Of a stretch of DNA of 64,000 bases, positions 12,034 to 22,935 are shown piece by piece (the first letter of the stretch is position 1; each line of letters opens with the position of its first letter). This stretch comes from Microvelia longipes. Lineage: Eukaryota; Arthropoda; Insecta; Hemiptera; Veliidae. The DNA is taken from positions 58,447,129 to 58,511,128 of the forward strand of contig JACMZG010000008.1 in the NCBI GenBank assembly GCA_018340805.1. The letters run 5' to 3'. Position numbers and translations under genes: made by a program. The notes below the pieces were generated by a model. The model searched no databases. It saw only the letters and a program-made list of their open reading frames with translations, and was not told where the DNA came from.

Positions 12034-12873
12034 ATGGGATTTTATGAGGACATTGAAAGAGCGTATGGAGTGCTAGTAAGAAGAGAATTCAGGAGTTGGA
12101 ATAGATATGTCATCAAGTTAGCTAAGATTTCTGCCAGACGAATATATTTACTTAAAAGTCGAAAGGACGGTGTTTATCCAAAGCATGTGTCGAATTACTT
12201 CGCTTCTTTGAATTCCTTAGTCGACTGTGACAGCCCATTCAATAAAGATGTAGGAAATCTGGTAGAAGGCTTTAAACGTAAGGTTTTATCGTTGGAAATA
12301 AAAGTGACAATTTGGAAAATAGGTAAGTTTAACTTTATCCTTAGCTGTAAAAATGCTTTGAGAGACTTGGTTCCTGCTGCTGTAATCGCTGATTTTGAAG
12401 ACAGCCAGTTAATGGTTCGAGACAAATTTTTTACAAAGAGTTTGAATGGTTTGGAGGGTAAATACCAAGATATGGTGGAAGAGATCATCGTTCCTAACGA
12501 GACAGAAATAGAGTGGATTGATAAGTGCTTTGTTAATCGCACAGATGTCGAAATACCGGAAGTCGTTAAGAAATGTCTGTGTCGTGGTGAGAAGTTTAGT
12601 CTTCCTATTGGCAAAGGAAACTTCCCAGCTGAAGACTTTATTGCTGATTTGGAGATTTGCTTTGACAGAAACATAAAGGATGATGAGGACAAAAAGAATG
12701 CTGTGCGTAGTCTCTGTGTCAATAAATTGACAAATTTCTGTCGAAAATTAAGTACTCTTGATCAAACCGTTGTTGAAACCACCATTATTAAGGAATACAA
12801 GGCCACAAAGAAATTTTTGGCAGAAAATGAGGATATTTTATTGTTCGAGCCGATAAAGGAAACAAAACAGTAG
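12034..12873 (+). pseudogene. PLE N-terminal region, copy 2
   Basis: An open frame of about 279 codons from ATG at 12,034. The frame is open slightly further upstream, but only a TTG precedes it. Typical PLE features are a basic first third, a KDGVYPKHVSNYF block at about residues 44-56, and RGEKFSLPIGKGNFPAEDFI at about residues 185-204. These are known in PLEs upstream of the RT fingers, with unknown detailed role. It ends by frameshift near 12,850: the next frame continues with DKGNKTVAM, the usual start of the conserved RT region, so the stop at 12,871-12,873 is an artefact of the break. Confidence 0.8.
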
Positions 12874-14120
12874 CCATGAAGAGAGAAATGTACAACAGAA
12901 AAATGAACCAGCACTTGGCCGATGGAAAAACTTACCTTAAATATGGTAGGGATCCCACTTCTACTTACCAAACAAAATCAAATGGTTTTTTCGAGAAATT
13001 AGTTAATGATAAGTATATTCTAAGCAATTTGGAGAGAGCCGTTTAATTTTCAATGCTGTGGCTCCAGGTTGTATGGGGTGCCTAAAATTCACAAGAACAA
13101 GCCCATGTCGGAAGGTGATGACATGCGGCCAATTGTCTGTTGTATTTTGAGTCCAACCTACAACCTGGGAAAGTTCATTGGGGATATCTTAGGTGAGGTT
13201 TGTAATTCACATCAATACGAGTTAAAAAATTCTTATGAATTTAAAGAATCTATTAGCAACGTAGTTGTTCCACCTGATTGCATACTTGTGTCGTTTGATG
13301 TGGTTGCACTTTTTACCAATATTCCTCATGACTTGGTCCTAGCAATAGTTTCCACAAGGTGGGTTGAAATTAGTGCTTTCACTGAGATGCCTAAAGATAG
13401 GTTCTTAGAAATCTTGAATTTCTTGTTAACGTCTGGGTACTTTTTATTTGATAATCAAATTTATAAGCAATTGTTTGGAGTACAAATGGGATCTCCTTTA
13501 GCACCTGCTTTGGCTAGGTTAGCTATGAACTATATTATCAAACACTGTGGCCCAGTTAGCTTATATAATGTATCTTAAAGCTTATGTAGATGACACGTTT
13601 GCTATTATTCCTAAAGATAAGGTAGAAGAGGTGGTAGATAAGTTAAATAGTTTTCACTCTCGCTTACAGTTCACTTTTGAAATAGAAAATGATAGTGGTG
13701 ACATACCCTTTTTAGATACTAAGGTAGTTAGGAGTGAAAATGGTCGTTTGGTTTTGGATTGGTATCAAAAGCCTTGTTGTTCGGGTAGGATTCTTGGTTT
13801 TGATTCATACCACCCCTTCCACCAGAAAGTAAATTGTGTCACTAATCTTATGACCAAAATTATATCAATCAGTGATAACACCTTTATAAACAAGAATAAA
13901 CTATTGGTTAGAGATATGTTAATAAGAAACAAGTATCCGGTTGGGTTAATTAATTGTCTATGGGACAAATCTTTGTCTAGGGTTAATGATGTTGATATTG
14001 CGCAAGAACAACCAGGGCCAATCGTTAATACTGACAACCCAGTTGTTCGTTATAGTAAGTTACCCTATGTCAAAGGTCTAAGTGAGGATCTTGGTAAAAT
14101 TTTAGGAGAGAGGTTGGTGT
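12852..14120 (+). pseudogene. PLE reverse transcriptase, copy 2, frameshifted
   Basis: Begins at DKGNKTVAM (12,852), continues through YQTKSNGFFEKLVNDKYI, then loses frame near 13,018 and again near 13,064, each by one missing base relative to copy 1. LYGVPKIHKNKP (13,069), SFDVVALFTNIPHDLV (about 13,291) and QMGSPLAPALARLAMNYII (about 13,482) are in one frame. The catalytic YVDD (13,583-13,594) lies in the next frame and continues through PFLDTKVV, a common PLE block, to about 14,100, where another missing base leads to a stop. The YVDD aspartates and the motif A aspartate are all present, so catalytic residues are intact while the frame is not. Confidence 0.9.
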
Positions 14121-14490
14121 AACTTGCGCTTTTTATTCTAAGAGTAAAATTCGTTCTTTGTTCACGCCTCTTAAAGATGAGATTCCTTTGCCATTAAAGT
14201 CCAATTTTATATACCGTGTTAATTGTACTGACTGTGATACTTGTTATATTGGGTTAAGTACTCAATATCATAAAAGCAGGAAGTACCAACATGAATACTC
14301 AGTAAGGGATGTATTGCCTGTAAACTATGTGCGTAGAACTGCCTTGGCTATCCATGCTTTCAATTTAAAACATCACTTTTTTAGATAACATGACTATCCT
14401 ACGTTCTGATCCTTGTGAGGACAGATTAAAGTGGTTGGAAATGCTGTATATCAAAAAAACAAGTAATACCTGTAATTATCGTACTGATAT
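14102..14490 (+). pseudogene. PLE GIY-YIG endonuclease, copy 2, truncated
   Basis: After the frameshift at about 14,101 the frame reads CAFYSKSKIRSLFTPLKDEI and then the endonuclease, with Tyr of the first half-motif at about 14,212 and YIG at about 14,245-14,253, both within the Cys-rich NCTDCDTCYIG block. A 2-nt loss relative to copy 1 near 14,378 stops the frame right after NLKHHF. The sequence for the last third, including the conserved Glu helix, is still present in another frame up to about 14,490. The other copy keeps this domain intact. Confidence 0.85.
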
Positions 14491-15585
14491 AAATGGATGT
14501 CTAGGCAGTTACAATCATATTATAAAGCCATTATAGTCTTTTCACCTTATTTCATTCTATTTATTTATTTACTTACTTTATTTTATTCTATTCATTTATT
14601 TACTTATTTCATTATTTATTTATTTATTTATTTATTTTTATTAATTTTATTTTATTTTATTTTTTCGTTTTGTTCTTCCTGGGAGACTAAGGAGTGGCAA
14701 ACCTTGGTGTGGCACCTTGGGAAGGGCGGGATGTTTTTCTAAGAGACCTTGGTAGTGACAGTACCTTGGTGTGGCATCTTAGTTTTAAAGGGGGGGGCCT
14801 AGGAACAAGGTTTGTGGCGGTCTTGTTGTGGCATCTTAGGTCGGGGGGTTTTTATTATTTATTTATTTTATTATCATTCTTAATTCATTATTTTTTATTT
14901 ATTTATTTAATTTTTTATTTATTTATATATATATACATTTTTTTTTTTTTTTATTATCCTTTTGGGTTTATATATGTTGGCTACATTGATTTGAGGTTAT
15001 TTTAAGTTTTGCCAATGCCTCCTGTGTCTTGGATATAGAAGGCCTTGTCATACACTTCTTCTTAGTTTAGTTTCATGTTGTCATTTCTATTTAACCTTCG
15101 TTGACTGTACTTCTTCTGCTTTTATATGTGACTTTTTCATTTTTTTAACTTTTGTTTTTATTAGTTTGTACTTAATTTTAACTTTTACTTTGTTTTTAAT
15201 TCATTTTTATGACAAATTATTTTAAATTAATGGACTTAGTTTTTATATTTTTTTTTAAACTTTTATTTAAATTTTGCATGGGTCTCCTGGCCATAGTAGA
15301 TGAAGACTGTGATTATTTCGTAAGTAAAATGTTTTATTTTATTTATATAAAATATTTAAATTAAGTTCTCTAATTTCTTGGTTTATTTTTGTTATTGCTC
15401 ATTCTTATTTAATTTATCTATTTTCATTTTACACTATCTAAATAGATTGATGTTATCTTGTGTTGCAAAGGGCCCTGATGAAGAATTTGTAGTTAAATTC
15501 GAAACGTTGGCGAGAAATAAATATATAGTTTTCATGTAAAGCTGTGTTTTTATTCATAACCTTATCCCGAGATTGGTGGAGACGC

Positions 15586-15588
<3 letters not shown>
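14490..15588 (+). repeat. PLE 3' terminal region / pLTR, copy 2
   Basis: Collinear with 10,872-11,978: TTTA-rich leader, GC-rich island with TTGGTGTGGC units (14,680-14,850), T-rich tract and hammerhead-like core. Differences from copy 1 are mainly in the length of T, A and G runs. Confidence 0.8.
15471..15512 (+). ncRNA. Hammerhead-like ribozyme core in PLE copy 2 tail
   Basis: Identical in its core to 11,861-11,903: CTGATGA at 15,475-15,481, stem II, then GAAAC at 15,501-15,505 followed by GTTGGC. A transcript across the pair would carry both cores in the same orientation about 3.6 kb apart. That would allow pairing between the two ACGT stem III halves, and cleavage there would release a unit-length RNA. 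This is inference from the sequence. Confidence 0.7.
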
Positions 15589-15642
<54 letters not shown>

Positions 15643-15665
15643 ATATATATATATATATGTATATG
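15586..15665. repeat. (TA)n tract at the 3' end of the PLE pair
   Basis: TA microsatellite immediately following GACGCGTA, the element terminus. Together with the tract at 9,152-9,244 it brackets the tandem pair. Confidence 0.9.
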
Positions 15666-17750
15666 TGATCGTGCGTATTCTTATAGCACGGAAATGCGAC
15701 TTAATACTTGTGTAAAACAAATAATAAAAGGAAACATATGTACACATTATACAAGTATAGTATTAAATAAATGCGAACAGTAGTTTCTTTATTACAACAA
15801 TCATTCTTAAACCAAACTCAGAATAAGATAACTTATACGCAGTTGATATGAGAGGTACAAAGAATTTTTTATTATAAAATAAGATAGGATACTGTACCAA
15901 TAACTGTAACTGTAACCATGTTGTACCATCTATTAAAGAGTAATTTTGAAGAAAACTAATCGAGATTAAAAAAAACTAATTCAAAGGAGACAAGAAAGGC
16001 TAATTTAAGACTTATCTATCAGTGAAACAGTTCAGTATCTAAGGCTATAATTTATTTTTCCACATCAAGAAAAAAAGGATACGGAGAGAAAAACCAGAGA
16101 GAAATAAATGTGCTAGCACAAGCAGAGCGTGTAGGCGGAGTGATAAGACTCAGATTGCTAGTGGTCACCTGATTGATGACCAAACCTTCCCCCCCCCCTT
16201 TCTAAACCTCTTTTTTCCAAATGGACTTTCTAATCCGCGACTTGTAGACGTCAAAATATTTTCTATAGTTTTTTCAACCAATTCGAAGCAATTTATTAAA
16301 AAAAACATCAAATTTTTAGTATCAGTTAAAATTTGTTTAATGTATATATTATAGGTGTAAATTGATTACATACAACTTCGTATCTATTTTAACAAGAAAA
16401 TTAAAAATATAACACACAGTGACACAAACACACAAAACAGACAGCACGATAAAATCAACTCAGATCGTCATAAATTTCTCATAACGGAGGATTATGAATT
16501 AACCTCGATTTTGGATTATTGCAGTGAACACAATACTTTTCTATACACATACGATTTTAGGTGAGGAAAAGTAAAAACCATAGAGACATTATTTAAGATA
16601 TAAAGATAATTTTTCCGACAAGATAGAAGCCACACCGACCTAATAAAAACCTATCATCGTGGATTAGACAAAAAAAAAGAAAATTGAAACAGAAATAAAA
16701 TTTTGTGCTTAAGTTTCCTACTTTTCTATCAAACATTAAAGAAATCTTCCTATATTAGGATCTATTTCTTATAAAGCTTTGCTAAGGATCAGTTCCTTAG
16801 CAAAGCAACTGCCATGCATCTGGCATCAAGCATTTCTCTCTATAACCCCCTCCCCTAACATTCTGATCTTATTTTCAGTATTTTATATCTTATTTTGTGT
16901 TAATTTATTGACCGAGAAGAGGAGTTAGTATATGTTATCTAACCAAAAACGACTTAAGTGGTATAAAAACTATTTTAAAGATTTGACAATCTTTAAATAA
17001 ATAAACCATTTATTTTGTTCATAATTTATCAAGTTTACTCATAAATATGTTTTAAATAAAAACCATATCAGCCGAAGCTGCGATTAAAAATTATATTTTT
17101 ACTATACAAGATTATTGTTAGTTTTCATTTTCATTTTGTTTCTTTCTTTAGAAATAGAAAAATGAACTTAAGTTTGATACTCTTATGCACTGCCAGTCAT
17201 TTTTTTTAAAAATTGGTTTGTTATAAGATACAAATAAATTTGATCTTTTATAAGGTTTAAAATATGTAAGTTTTAAAAAAACCTCACTTCAAATATAAGT
17301 GCACTGTGAATTCGATAAAATATATATAGAGGCATGGGATGCAAACACATGTTGTTTTGCTCTAGAAATAGAGTGAAACAAGATGTCATGTATAGAGTGC
17401 ATAGAAAGTTATGGATGAGTCTCTTAATAATTCTTCGCTAAAAACCATGTAGATTCTGTATTCTATTCACCACAGTAAACCCCAAAGCACTTCAGTCAAA
17501 TGTTAAATTTTCATCATCATTTTACCTCCAGACAATAACACCTATAGTTCTAAAAAGAACTAAAAAATCAATAGAAAAAACGGAATAAAAATTTAAATAT
17601 AACACAAAGCAAGGAAATATTTTATTTTTATTCCAGAAACAGTTCTAGTGAATTTCCTATGAAAACAATTCGCTAATGGGGTATCACTTGTAACGGGTAT
17701 GTGACAGAAAAACGGTTTTAAAGGTTCTTAATTATGAAAAACTAAGATTT
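15666..17750. other. AT-rich non-coding sequence
   Basis: No gene recognised. It contains a C-run of about 10 near 16,189 and the hairpin listed separately at 16,776. Confidence 0.55.
16776..16806. other. Perfect 13-bp stem, 5-nt loop hairpin
   Basis: GCTTTGCTAAGGA and TCCTTAGCAAAGC flank TCAGT. Perfect arms this long are unlikely by chance at one site, yet no flanking element, promoter or T-run gives it a role. Confidence 0.6.
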
Positions 17751-17795
17751 GCACATACACACACACACTTTAAATATATAATATATATATATATA

Positions 17796-17853
<58 letters not shown>

Positions 17854-17861
17854 GTGTGTAT
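17751..17861. repeat. (CA)n-(TA)n-(TG)n compound microsatellite
   Basis: A CA tract, about 75 bp of TA and a TG tract form one large imperfect palindrome that could extrude as a cruciform. Confidence 0.9.
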
Positions 17862-19084
17862 TTACAATTAGGAGGCCAAGCGGAATCATTCCTTTCCATT
17901 CAAGAGCCTTATCAGCAGCATTTCCTTATTATTTTACACGGAGGGGGTACATATTTCTTTGATAGTATCAAAAATGGGCAGTAAATATGTCCTCTTGTGT
18001 ATAGATTGCTTAGATTTGATTGTACATTTTTTTCGTTGCTTTTCTCTCCTAAATAAAGAAAAAAGCATTGTACTTCTATTGTCGATTTCAACTCATGTTC
18101 CAAAAATCGAAAAATGTACGTCTGTACACATTATTTGTAAACAAGTACGATAAAACAGATAATTTAATTACATGGAAACAAGGCACAAAAATCAAGACAT
18201 TTAAGAAAAATAACTAAGTATGGGATAGAGGAGGGCAAGTCAATGTAAAGATAGTATTGATTGAGTTTTCAATAATAGACAAAAAAACATAGAAAAATTA
18301 GTTAAGTTAATAAATCTATAAGAATAAGTATTATTATGTTTAAAACTATAACTAATTTGATTAAGTTATGGGTTGTACCACCTAATGTTTTTAGAGTCAT
18401 CACGGATAATTGCTGACTAACGTAAATAATTGATTTTAATATTTATTAAGTGTTCAAATATTTAGAGAAAATTTAAAAAAAAATTAGTGTTAAAATATAT
18501 GTTTAATGTTTGTATATAAGATATTCTAGAAATAGAACAATGAATCATCAACCACATCTGAGGCTAAAACAGTTATTAAGATATTTCTGGCTGTGCATTT
18601 TTCTTTTAAACAGGCTGCTGGTGAAACAAATGCTCTTGTATGGAGATCCAGATAAAATTAATTCAACATTTGAGAAAACCAATTGCAGGGACTCCTCGTA
18701 CAATGATCAGCAACATGTTTTTATTTTGAAGTGGATATTATTTTAGTTTTAAATTCATAGGTAAATAGACTAATTAGCTGTTAGCAACACATGGAATATA
18801 TGTAATTAGTATGTTAATTGAAGTCAATAATAATACAGACATCTCATATAGTATGCAGCTCATATTATAATCCCCAACGTTTGATGTTATTATAATTAGC
18901 AATAACTAAACATTCAAAGTTAACAATATTTCCTTACACAGCACGTGTAAGGAAATAAAAACAAACTGATAAAATCTATTTATAAATATATAAATTCTAA
19001 CTGTTGATAGCATAATATTTAGCTCCAGGTTAAGGTTGATATGTTAAATATTAAGGCCTGATTAGCCAAAGGTATAGTTAAGTA
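17862..19084. other. AT-rich non-coding sequence
   Basis: Nothing coding recognised. Open frames at 17,912-18,153 overlap on both strands and look random. A perfect hairpin lies at 18,928. Confidence 0.5.
18928..18956. other. Perfect 12-bp stem, 5-nt loop hairpin
   Basis: ATTTCCTTACAC and GTGTAAGGAAAT flank AGCAC. No context points to a function. Confidence 0.55.
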
Positions 19085-19248
19085 ATCGGATACTGGGTGT
19101 CTTGGAACATTTCCTCACCGCATTAGATTCTCTCCACTCATCCCCACTGCTTCGCACTCACTGCTCGTTCTCAGACAGTAAATACATTTAATTTATTTCT
19201 AGTCGTTACCCATCACTGACTTTGCTTTAAGCAGTGTAACAGGATAGT
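19085..19248 (-). mobile_element. 5S-derived dispersed repeat, decayed tail (minus)
   Basis: Reads as the reverse complement of the family tail: ATCGGATACTGGG, TTCCTCACCGCATTAGATTC, CACTCACTGCTCGTTCTCAGA, then a decayed 5S-like segment at 19,201-19,240 (GTTACCCATCACTGAC, TTTAAGCAG). The body and head are missing. Confidence 0.65.
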
Positions 19249-19289
19249 CTAAAATTAAAATTTTTCACAAATAATCACCGGACTTTTGG

Positions 19290-19385
19290 GCGTGAATCCA
19301 ATAAAACCGGTCCGGAGTCGATAAGACTACTCACGCTAGAGTTTCTAGATTCGAATCTTAGTACTGGCGCTTTTATCGTCTCATT
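19290..19385 (+). mobile_element. Possible tRNA-derived SINE head
   Basis: GGAGTCGATAAGACT resembles an A box, and CTAGATTCGAATCTTAG is a T-arm with a B-box-like GATTCGAAT, followed by GGCGCTTTT. The cloverleaf is too degenerate for a functional tRNA gene. Similarity to Ser/Leu-type tRNA is by eye only. Confidence 0.4.
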
Positions 19386-19859
19386 TACAGTATTTATATT
19401 ATAATTACAAAATAAATCTAGCACAAAGGTCCATAAACCCGATGAATTTTCTTTTAAATGCCCGTTTTTTTCTTATCAGTCCGATTTTTCTTAAGTTTTT
19501 GGTATATTTTAATAATCTGAGCAGTAGCGTCACAAATGTTATTTAATTTTTTGGAACTTCTTAAAGAAAATGTACTAAAAATTAGCATAAACTAAGCTTT
19601 AAATGACTGTGAATAATGCAGTGCCGTGTAGTGTATAATCCATTAAATAAATATGCACATTTTGTTTAATAAATTTTAAAATAATAAGGAACAATTTGTG
19701 ATGCTACTGTTCAAGTAATTAAAAATATGCCAAATACTCCGCCCCAGATGTAGAGAAACCATTTTTTTAAAGAAAGTAAATTTTTTAACTGTTTTTTAAG
19801 AATTTAACAAACAGTATTTCCATTGTTAAAAAATGCGGAAAATAAGAGTAACAAGTACA

Positions 19860-20080
19860 CTACTGCTTAAGTTGTAAAGCATAAACAAAGAAATGAAACA
19901 AGGAATGGATTAATGAGTAAGAAAGGACACAATTCAAAAGAAATTCGCGTAGCTTGCAGATCTCCTTGTCAGAATATTTAGCAAAGGAAGTCAAGACCTT
20001 TTTATCTTATCCCGAGAGAACGTAAGATGTCAGCCAAGTATTTCTTATCTATTTAGCACACCCTGCCAGGTTACCAGGAC
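19860..20080 (+). pseudogene. LINE 3'-region fragment
   Basis: AAAGCATAAACAAAG, AGGAATGGAT and ACACAATTCAAAAGAAATTC match, with gaps, the LINE RT C-terminal fragment at 52,380-52,490 (HAFQRKFAR block). The frame is broken. It is likely a 5'-truncated relic of the same jockey/CR1-like family. Confidence 0.4.
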
Positions 20081-20437
20081 GAGGAAATAAAAAAAATTAA
20101 ACAAGTTAAAATAATCTCAAAATTAAGAAATATGGAATTTTAAGAAATATGAACAGTAAGTAATAATAAAATATAATATAAAAAATATAATATACATATA
20201 AAAATAAATATGAAATATTAAGAAACATGAAAGATTAGTTGCAAGCAAACAGTTTCTTTCTTTTTTATTTTTCGAAATGAGAATGCATAAGTCTTTTTAA
20301 ATTCTTTTAGTTCAATAATTTATGTTTATAATTACATTTTAATTGTGACATTTCCGCAACAAACGTCAGCAAATGCACTTTTACACAAATTATATACAGA
20401 ATGGTGTAACGTGTTAGTGAAAGAAAGTTGTAATTAA
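20081..20437. other. AT-rich non-coding sequence
   Basis: Nothing recognised. Confidence 0.5.
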
Positions 20438-20628
20438 TAAAACAATAGTAATTATGCTACTAGGCAGCAAATGGAATTTTGCAGACGAGTTTTATAAATT
20501 AGCCCCGAGCCGAAGGCGAGGGTGGGCTATGGAAATTACCTGCAGAGGCGTAAGCGAGGCAGGTAATTAATTGCACGAGTCTGCAATGTTTCCTTTGCTG
20601 CATAGTAGCATTACTATTTTATCTACTA
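20438..20628. mobile_element. Palindromic element, about 190 bp, with GAAGGCGAGG-type core
   Basis: Arms carrying ATGCTACTAGGCAGCAAA and TTTGCTGCATAGTAGCAT face each other, each with a GCAGAC motif further in. The GC-rich centre has CCCGAGCCGAAGGCGAGG and GAGGCGTAAGCGAGGC. It resembles the element at 47.2 kb in design. It is non-coding. Confidence 0.65.
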
Positions 20629-21519
20629 ACGGCAGAAAAAATACACAAGAGATTATTTTAAATACTTGCTGCGAGATTTTACATTAGGCAGTAAAGACTG
20701 CTTTGAAGTAGATGCAACGCTGACAATATCAGGTGGAGTGTGGTCCAATAACTCGTCAATATCAACAATGTTTGTATCTTTATTCACTTCACTGTTGTTC
20801 TCACTTATTATGTTTTAGTAACTTAACTTTAGTTTACAGATTTAGTTTTTGATAACGTTCTATTTTTGTAACTTTAGATACTTAAACTAATATAAAAACA
20901 TGAAATACAAAATCTGACGACTTAAACATTAAAATCTGTCAATTCATAAACAGCTGCTAAATAATTTAATTTAATGCCAAAATTATCAGTGTTGCCAATT
21001 TGTTTCCAAAACATTATATATTATTAGATAAACAAATGTTAAATGTTAAACATTTAATAATAATATCGTAATTTTAAGTAACAATAAAGAAAGTTACATA
21101 CTAGAAACGAGCTAGAATAATCATAGTTTACAAAATAAAACAATACCGAAATTCACGCAATAATTTGTAAAATATTTACCTCCGCTCATTCATTTTCCCG
21201 CCTAGGGAGTTTTGACTTGTTTCCCATGTTATTTAAATGAGCCATAACTCCCTAGTACTTTTTCATTACCAAAACATTTTGCGTACTGTTTTGAAACATT
21301 TGCGTACTGTTTTAAAATATTTCCCGTATTGTTTGACAGTGTAGGTAAAATGACATTTTGCAGCTTAAAAACAGTCCAGTAATGGCTAATTTTGCTGCCG
21401 TGAGTAGATAAATATTATTAGTTCCTATTTGCGTTGAAATTTAAATAGAACCGCAAACTGTGAAATATATTGGTAGTTTGCATGGAAATAAGTTAAGCTC
21501 CTTCGACAAAAATTTTGAG
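20629..21519. other. AT-rich non-coding sequence
   Basis: Nothing recognised. TTTGCGTACTGTTTT is locally duplicated near 21,276-21,315. Confidence 0.5.
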
Positions 21520-21650
21520 AAAAAAATTGGGTATGAGGTACCTCGGAACTTTTTCTCATCACATTGTTTTCGCTCATCCCAACTTTGAACTCGCTTCGCT
21601 CATCCTCAGAATATACTACCCGTTAAATTTTTACTGTAACACAGTATAAA
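21520..21650 (-). mobile_element. 5S-derived repeat, tail fragment (minus)
   Basis: AAAAAAATTGGGTATGAGGT, CTCGGAACTTTTTCTCATCAC and GAACTCGCTTCGCTCATCCTC match the family tail. The 5S-like part is not seen. Confidence 0.65.
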
Positions 21651-21949
21651 TTTACTGTCCAACTCCAAAAAATATATGAATCGCATCCTCTGCTACGCCT
21701 AATAATTTACTAAATAAAATTATCGCCTTCATATCTAGGTTTAGACATAATTTTTTCCTCCGATACGTCTCTGGAATAAAAAAAAAACACTGGAAAACAA
21801 ATATGTTCACGTATTCTGGTGTTATAACTGCAATTTATTCTTTGTGCGTGATTTAATATTATCAAAAACAAATATATTTCAAAAACTAGAAATACAGAGA
21901 TTGCATTAAGATCAAAAACAACAATAAAGGAAGTTTATTAAAATATTAA
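21651..21949. other. AT-rich non-coding spacer
   Basis: Nothing definite. A weak GCATCCTCTGCTACGCC motif may belong to the flanking repeat family. Confidence 0.4.
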
Positions 21950-22447
21950 AATCGGGTACGGGGTAGCTCGGAACTTTTCCTCAATACATCAGATTCGCTA
22001 CGCTCATCCTCTTATTTCAAACTCGCTTCGCTCGTCCTAAGAATATACATCTCGCCAAATTTATACTGCAACACGTCTTTCAACACTCTTTGCCATTCCT
22101 CAGATAGTTAATACATCCATTTCATTCTCAGCGGTCACCCATACTGACCACGCTGAATGCTGCTTAACTTTTATGATCCAACAAATAGATATAATTGTCG
22201 TATTAAAACGATACTTTGTACACTTATTTATTATGTCAAGGTATAAATGTACAAAGTTTCAACTCTCTAGTATAAACACACTAGGCGCTATGATAATACA
22301 TACAGACAGACTTTTGAAAACCACTTTTTGAAAACCGCTTAGGAGGCCTTAAAACTGATAATTCCAGAGACACTCCGGTTTCAGATTTTTTTGCAAACAC
22401 AATACGTTTTCTTTATACCTACAATATAAATGAGGAAAAGTAAAAAA
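21950..22447 (-). mobile_element. 5S-derived dispersed repeat (minus), internally deleted
   Basis: Tail (ATCGGGTACGGGGTAGCTCGG, TTCGCTACGCTCATCC, CTCGCTTCGCTCGTCC), 5S-like block at 22,123-22,180 (AGCGGTCACCCAT, CTGACCACGC, GCTGCTTAAC), then directly the head part (AACTCTCTAGTATAAAC, ACAGACAGAC, ACACTCCGGTTTCAG, CACAATACG) and a palindromic terminus. The middle of the body is missing. Confidence 0.8.
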
Positions 22448-22935
22448 CGTGTACGCATACTTCGGGACGTTTCCTTGTCATATCCGATTTGCTACGCATG
22501 TCCTCACTACAGCGGACTCACTTCGCTTGTCCTAAGAACAGATTATAAAAGTCACTGCAATAAGTCATCGCATTCGCTTCGCCAGTTCTAGGACACCTCG
22601 ATGAGTGATCGGGAATAAAACGAATGTAATTATAAAACATTTTTCTTTGTGAAATGTATTCTCGAAAATTTTGCGGAGGCATCATAGCCGATCTAGTTTA
22701 GTTGTAAAACACAACTAGACTTTAAGATTGATTTGTTTACGAAATTTCAACTCTCTAGCATAAGACAATACGATGACAACAGTCACACATACTCATAGAC
22801 ACAGCTACACACACGCACACACACATACAGACAGAAAGACAGATTTTAAAAACACCTCAAACGAATAATTCAAGTTTTACTCCAGATTCGGATTTTTTGC
22901 CAATAAAATACTTTTCTTAGTGTATAAATGAACAA
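22448..22935 (-). mobile_element. 5S-derived dispersed repeat (minus), adjoining copy
   Basis: A second copy follows the first head-to-tail in the same orientation: TTCGGGACGTTTCC, GATTTGCTACGCATGTCC, GGACTCACTTCGCTTGTCC, then body (CTCTCTAGCATAAGAC, CACACACATACAGACAG) and head (CAGATTCGGATTTTTTGCC). The 5S-like segment is scrambled here (GATGAGTGATCGGGAATAAA). Confidence 0.7.

Larger units (their letters stand above)
11979..15588 (+). mobile_element. Penelope-like element, copy 2 (near full length)
   Basis: A 3.6-kb unit starts directly after the tail of copy 1 and ends in a (TA)n tract at the same GACGCGTA point where copy 1 ends. It contains the N-terminal open frame, RT, GIY-YIG endonuclease and 1.1-kb tail. 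Frameshifts interrupt it, so it is probably non-autonomous as read. PLEs of the GIY-YIG type occur in many animals. The finer clade (Penelope, Poseidon or Neptune-like) cannot be fixed by eye. Confidence 0.9.

Noticed and set aside
12195..12722. 175-codon open frame on the minus strand
   Set aside because: It is the antisense shadow of the PLE N-terminal frame and has no features of its own.
15562..15747. Open frames over TA arrays (also at 52,569-52,760 and 54,057-54,362)
   Set aside because: Tyr-Ile-Tyr-Ile translations of microsatellite DNA.
16776..16806. Rho-independent terminator
   Set aside because: The hairpin looks the part, but the genome is eukaryotic, no gene ends here and no T-run follows.
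19290..19385. True tRNA gene
   Set aside because: T-arm is good but acceptor and D arms do not pair; better explained as a SINE remnant.
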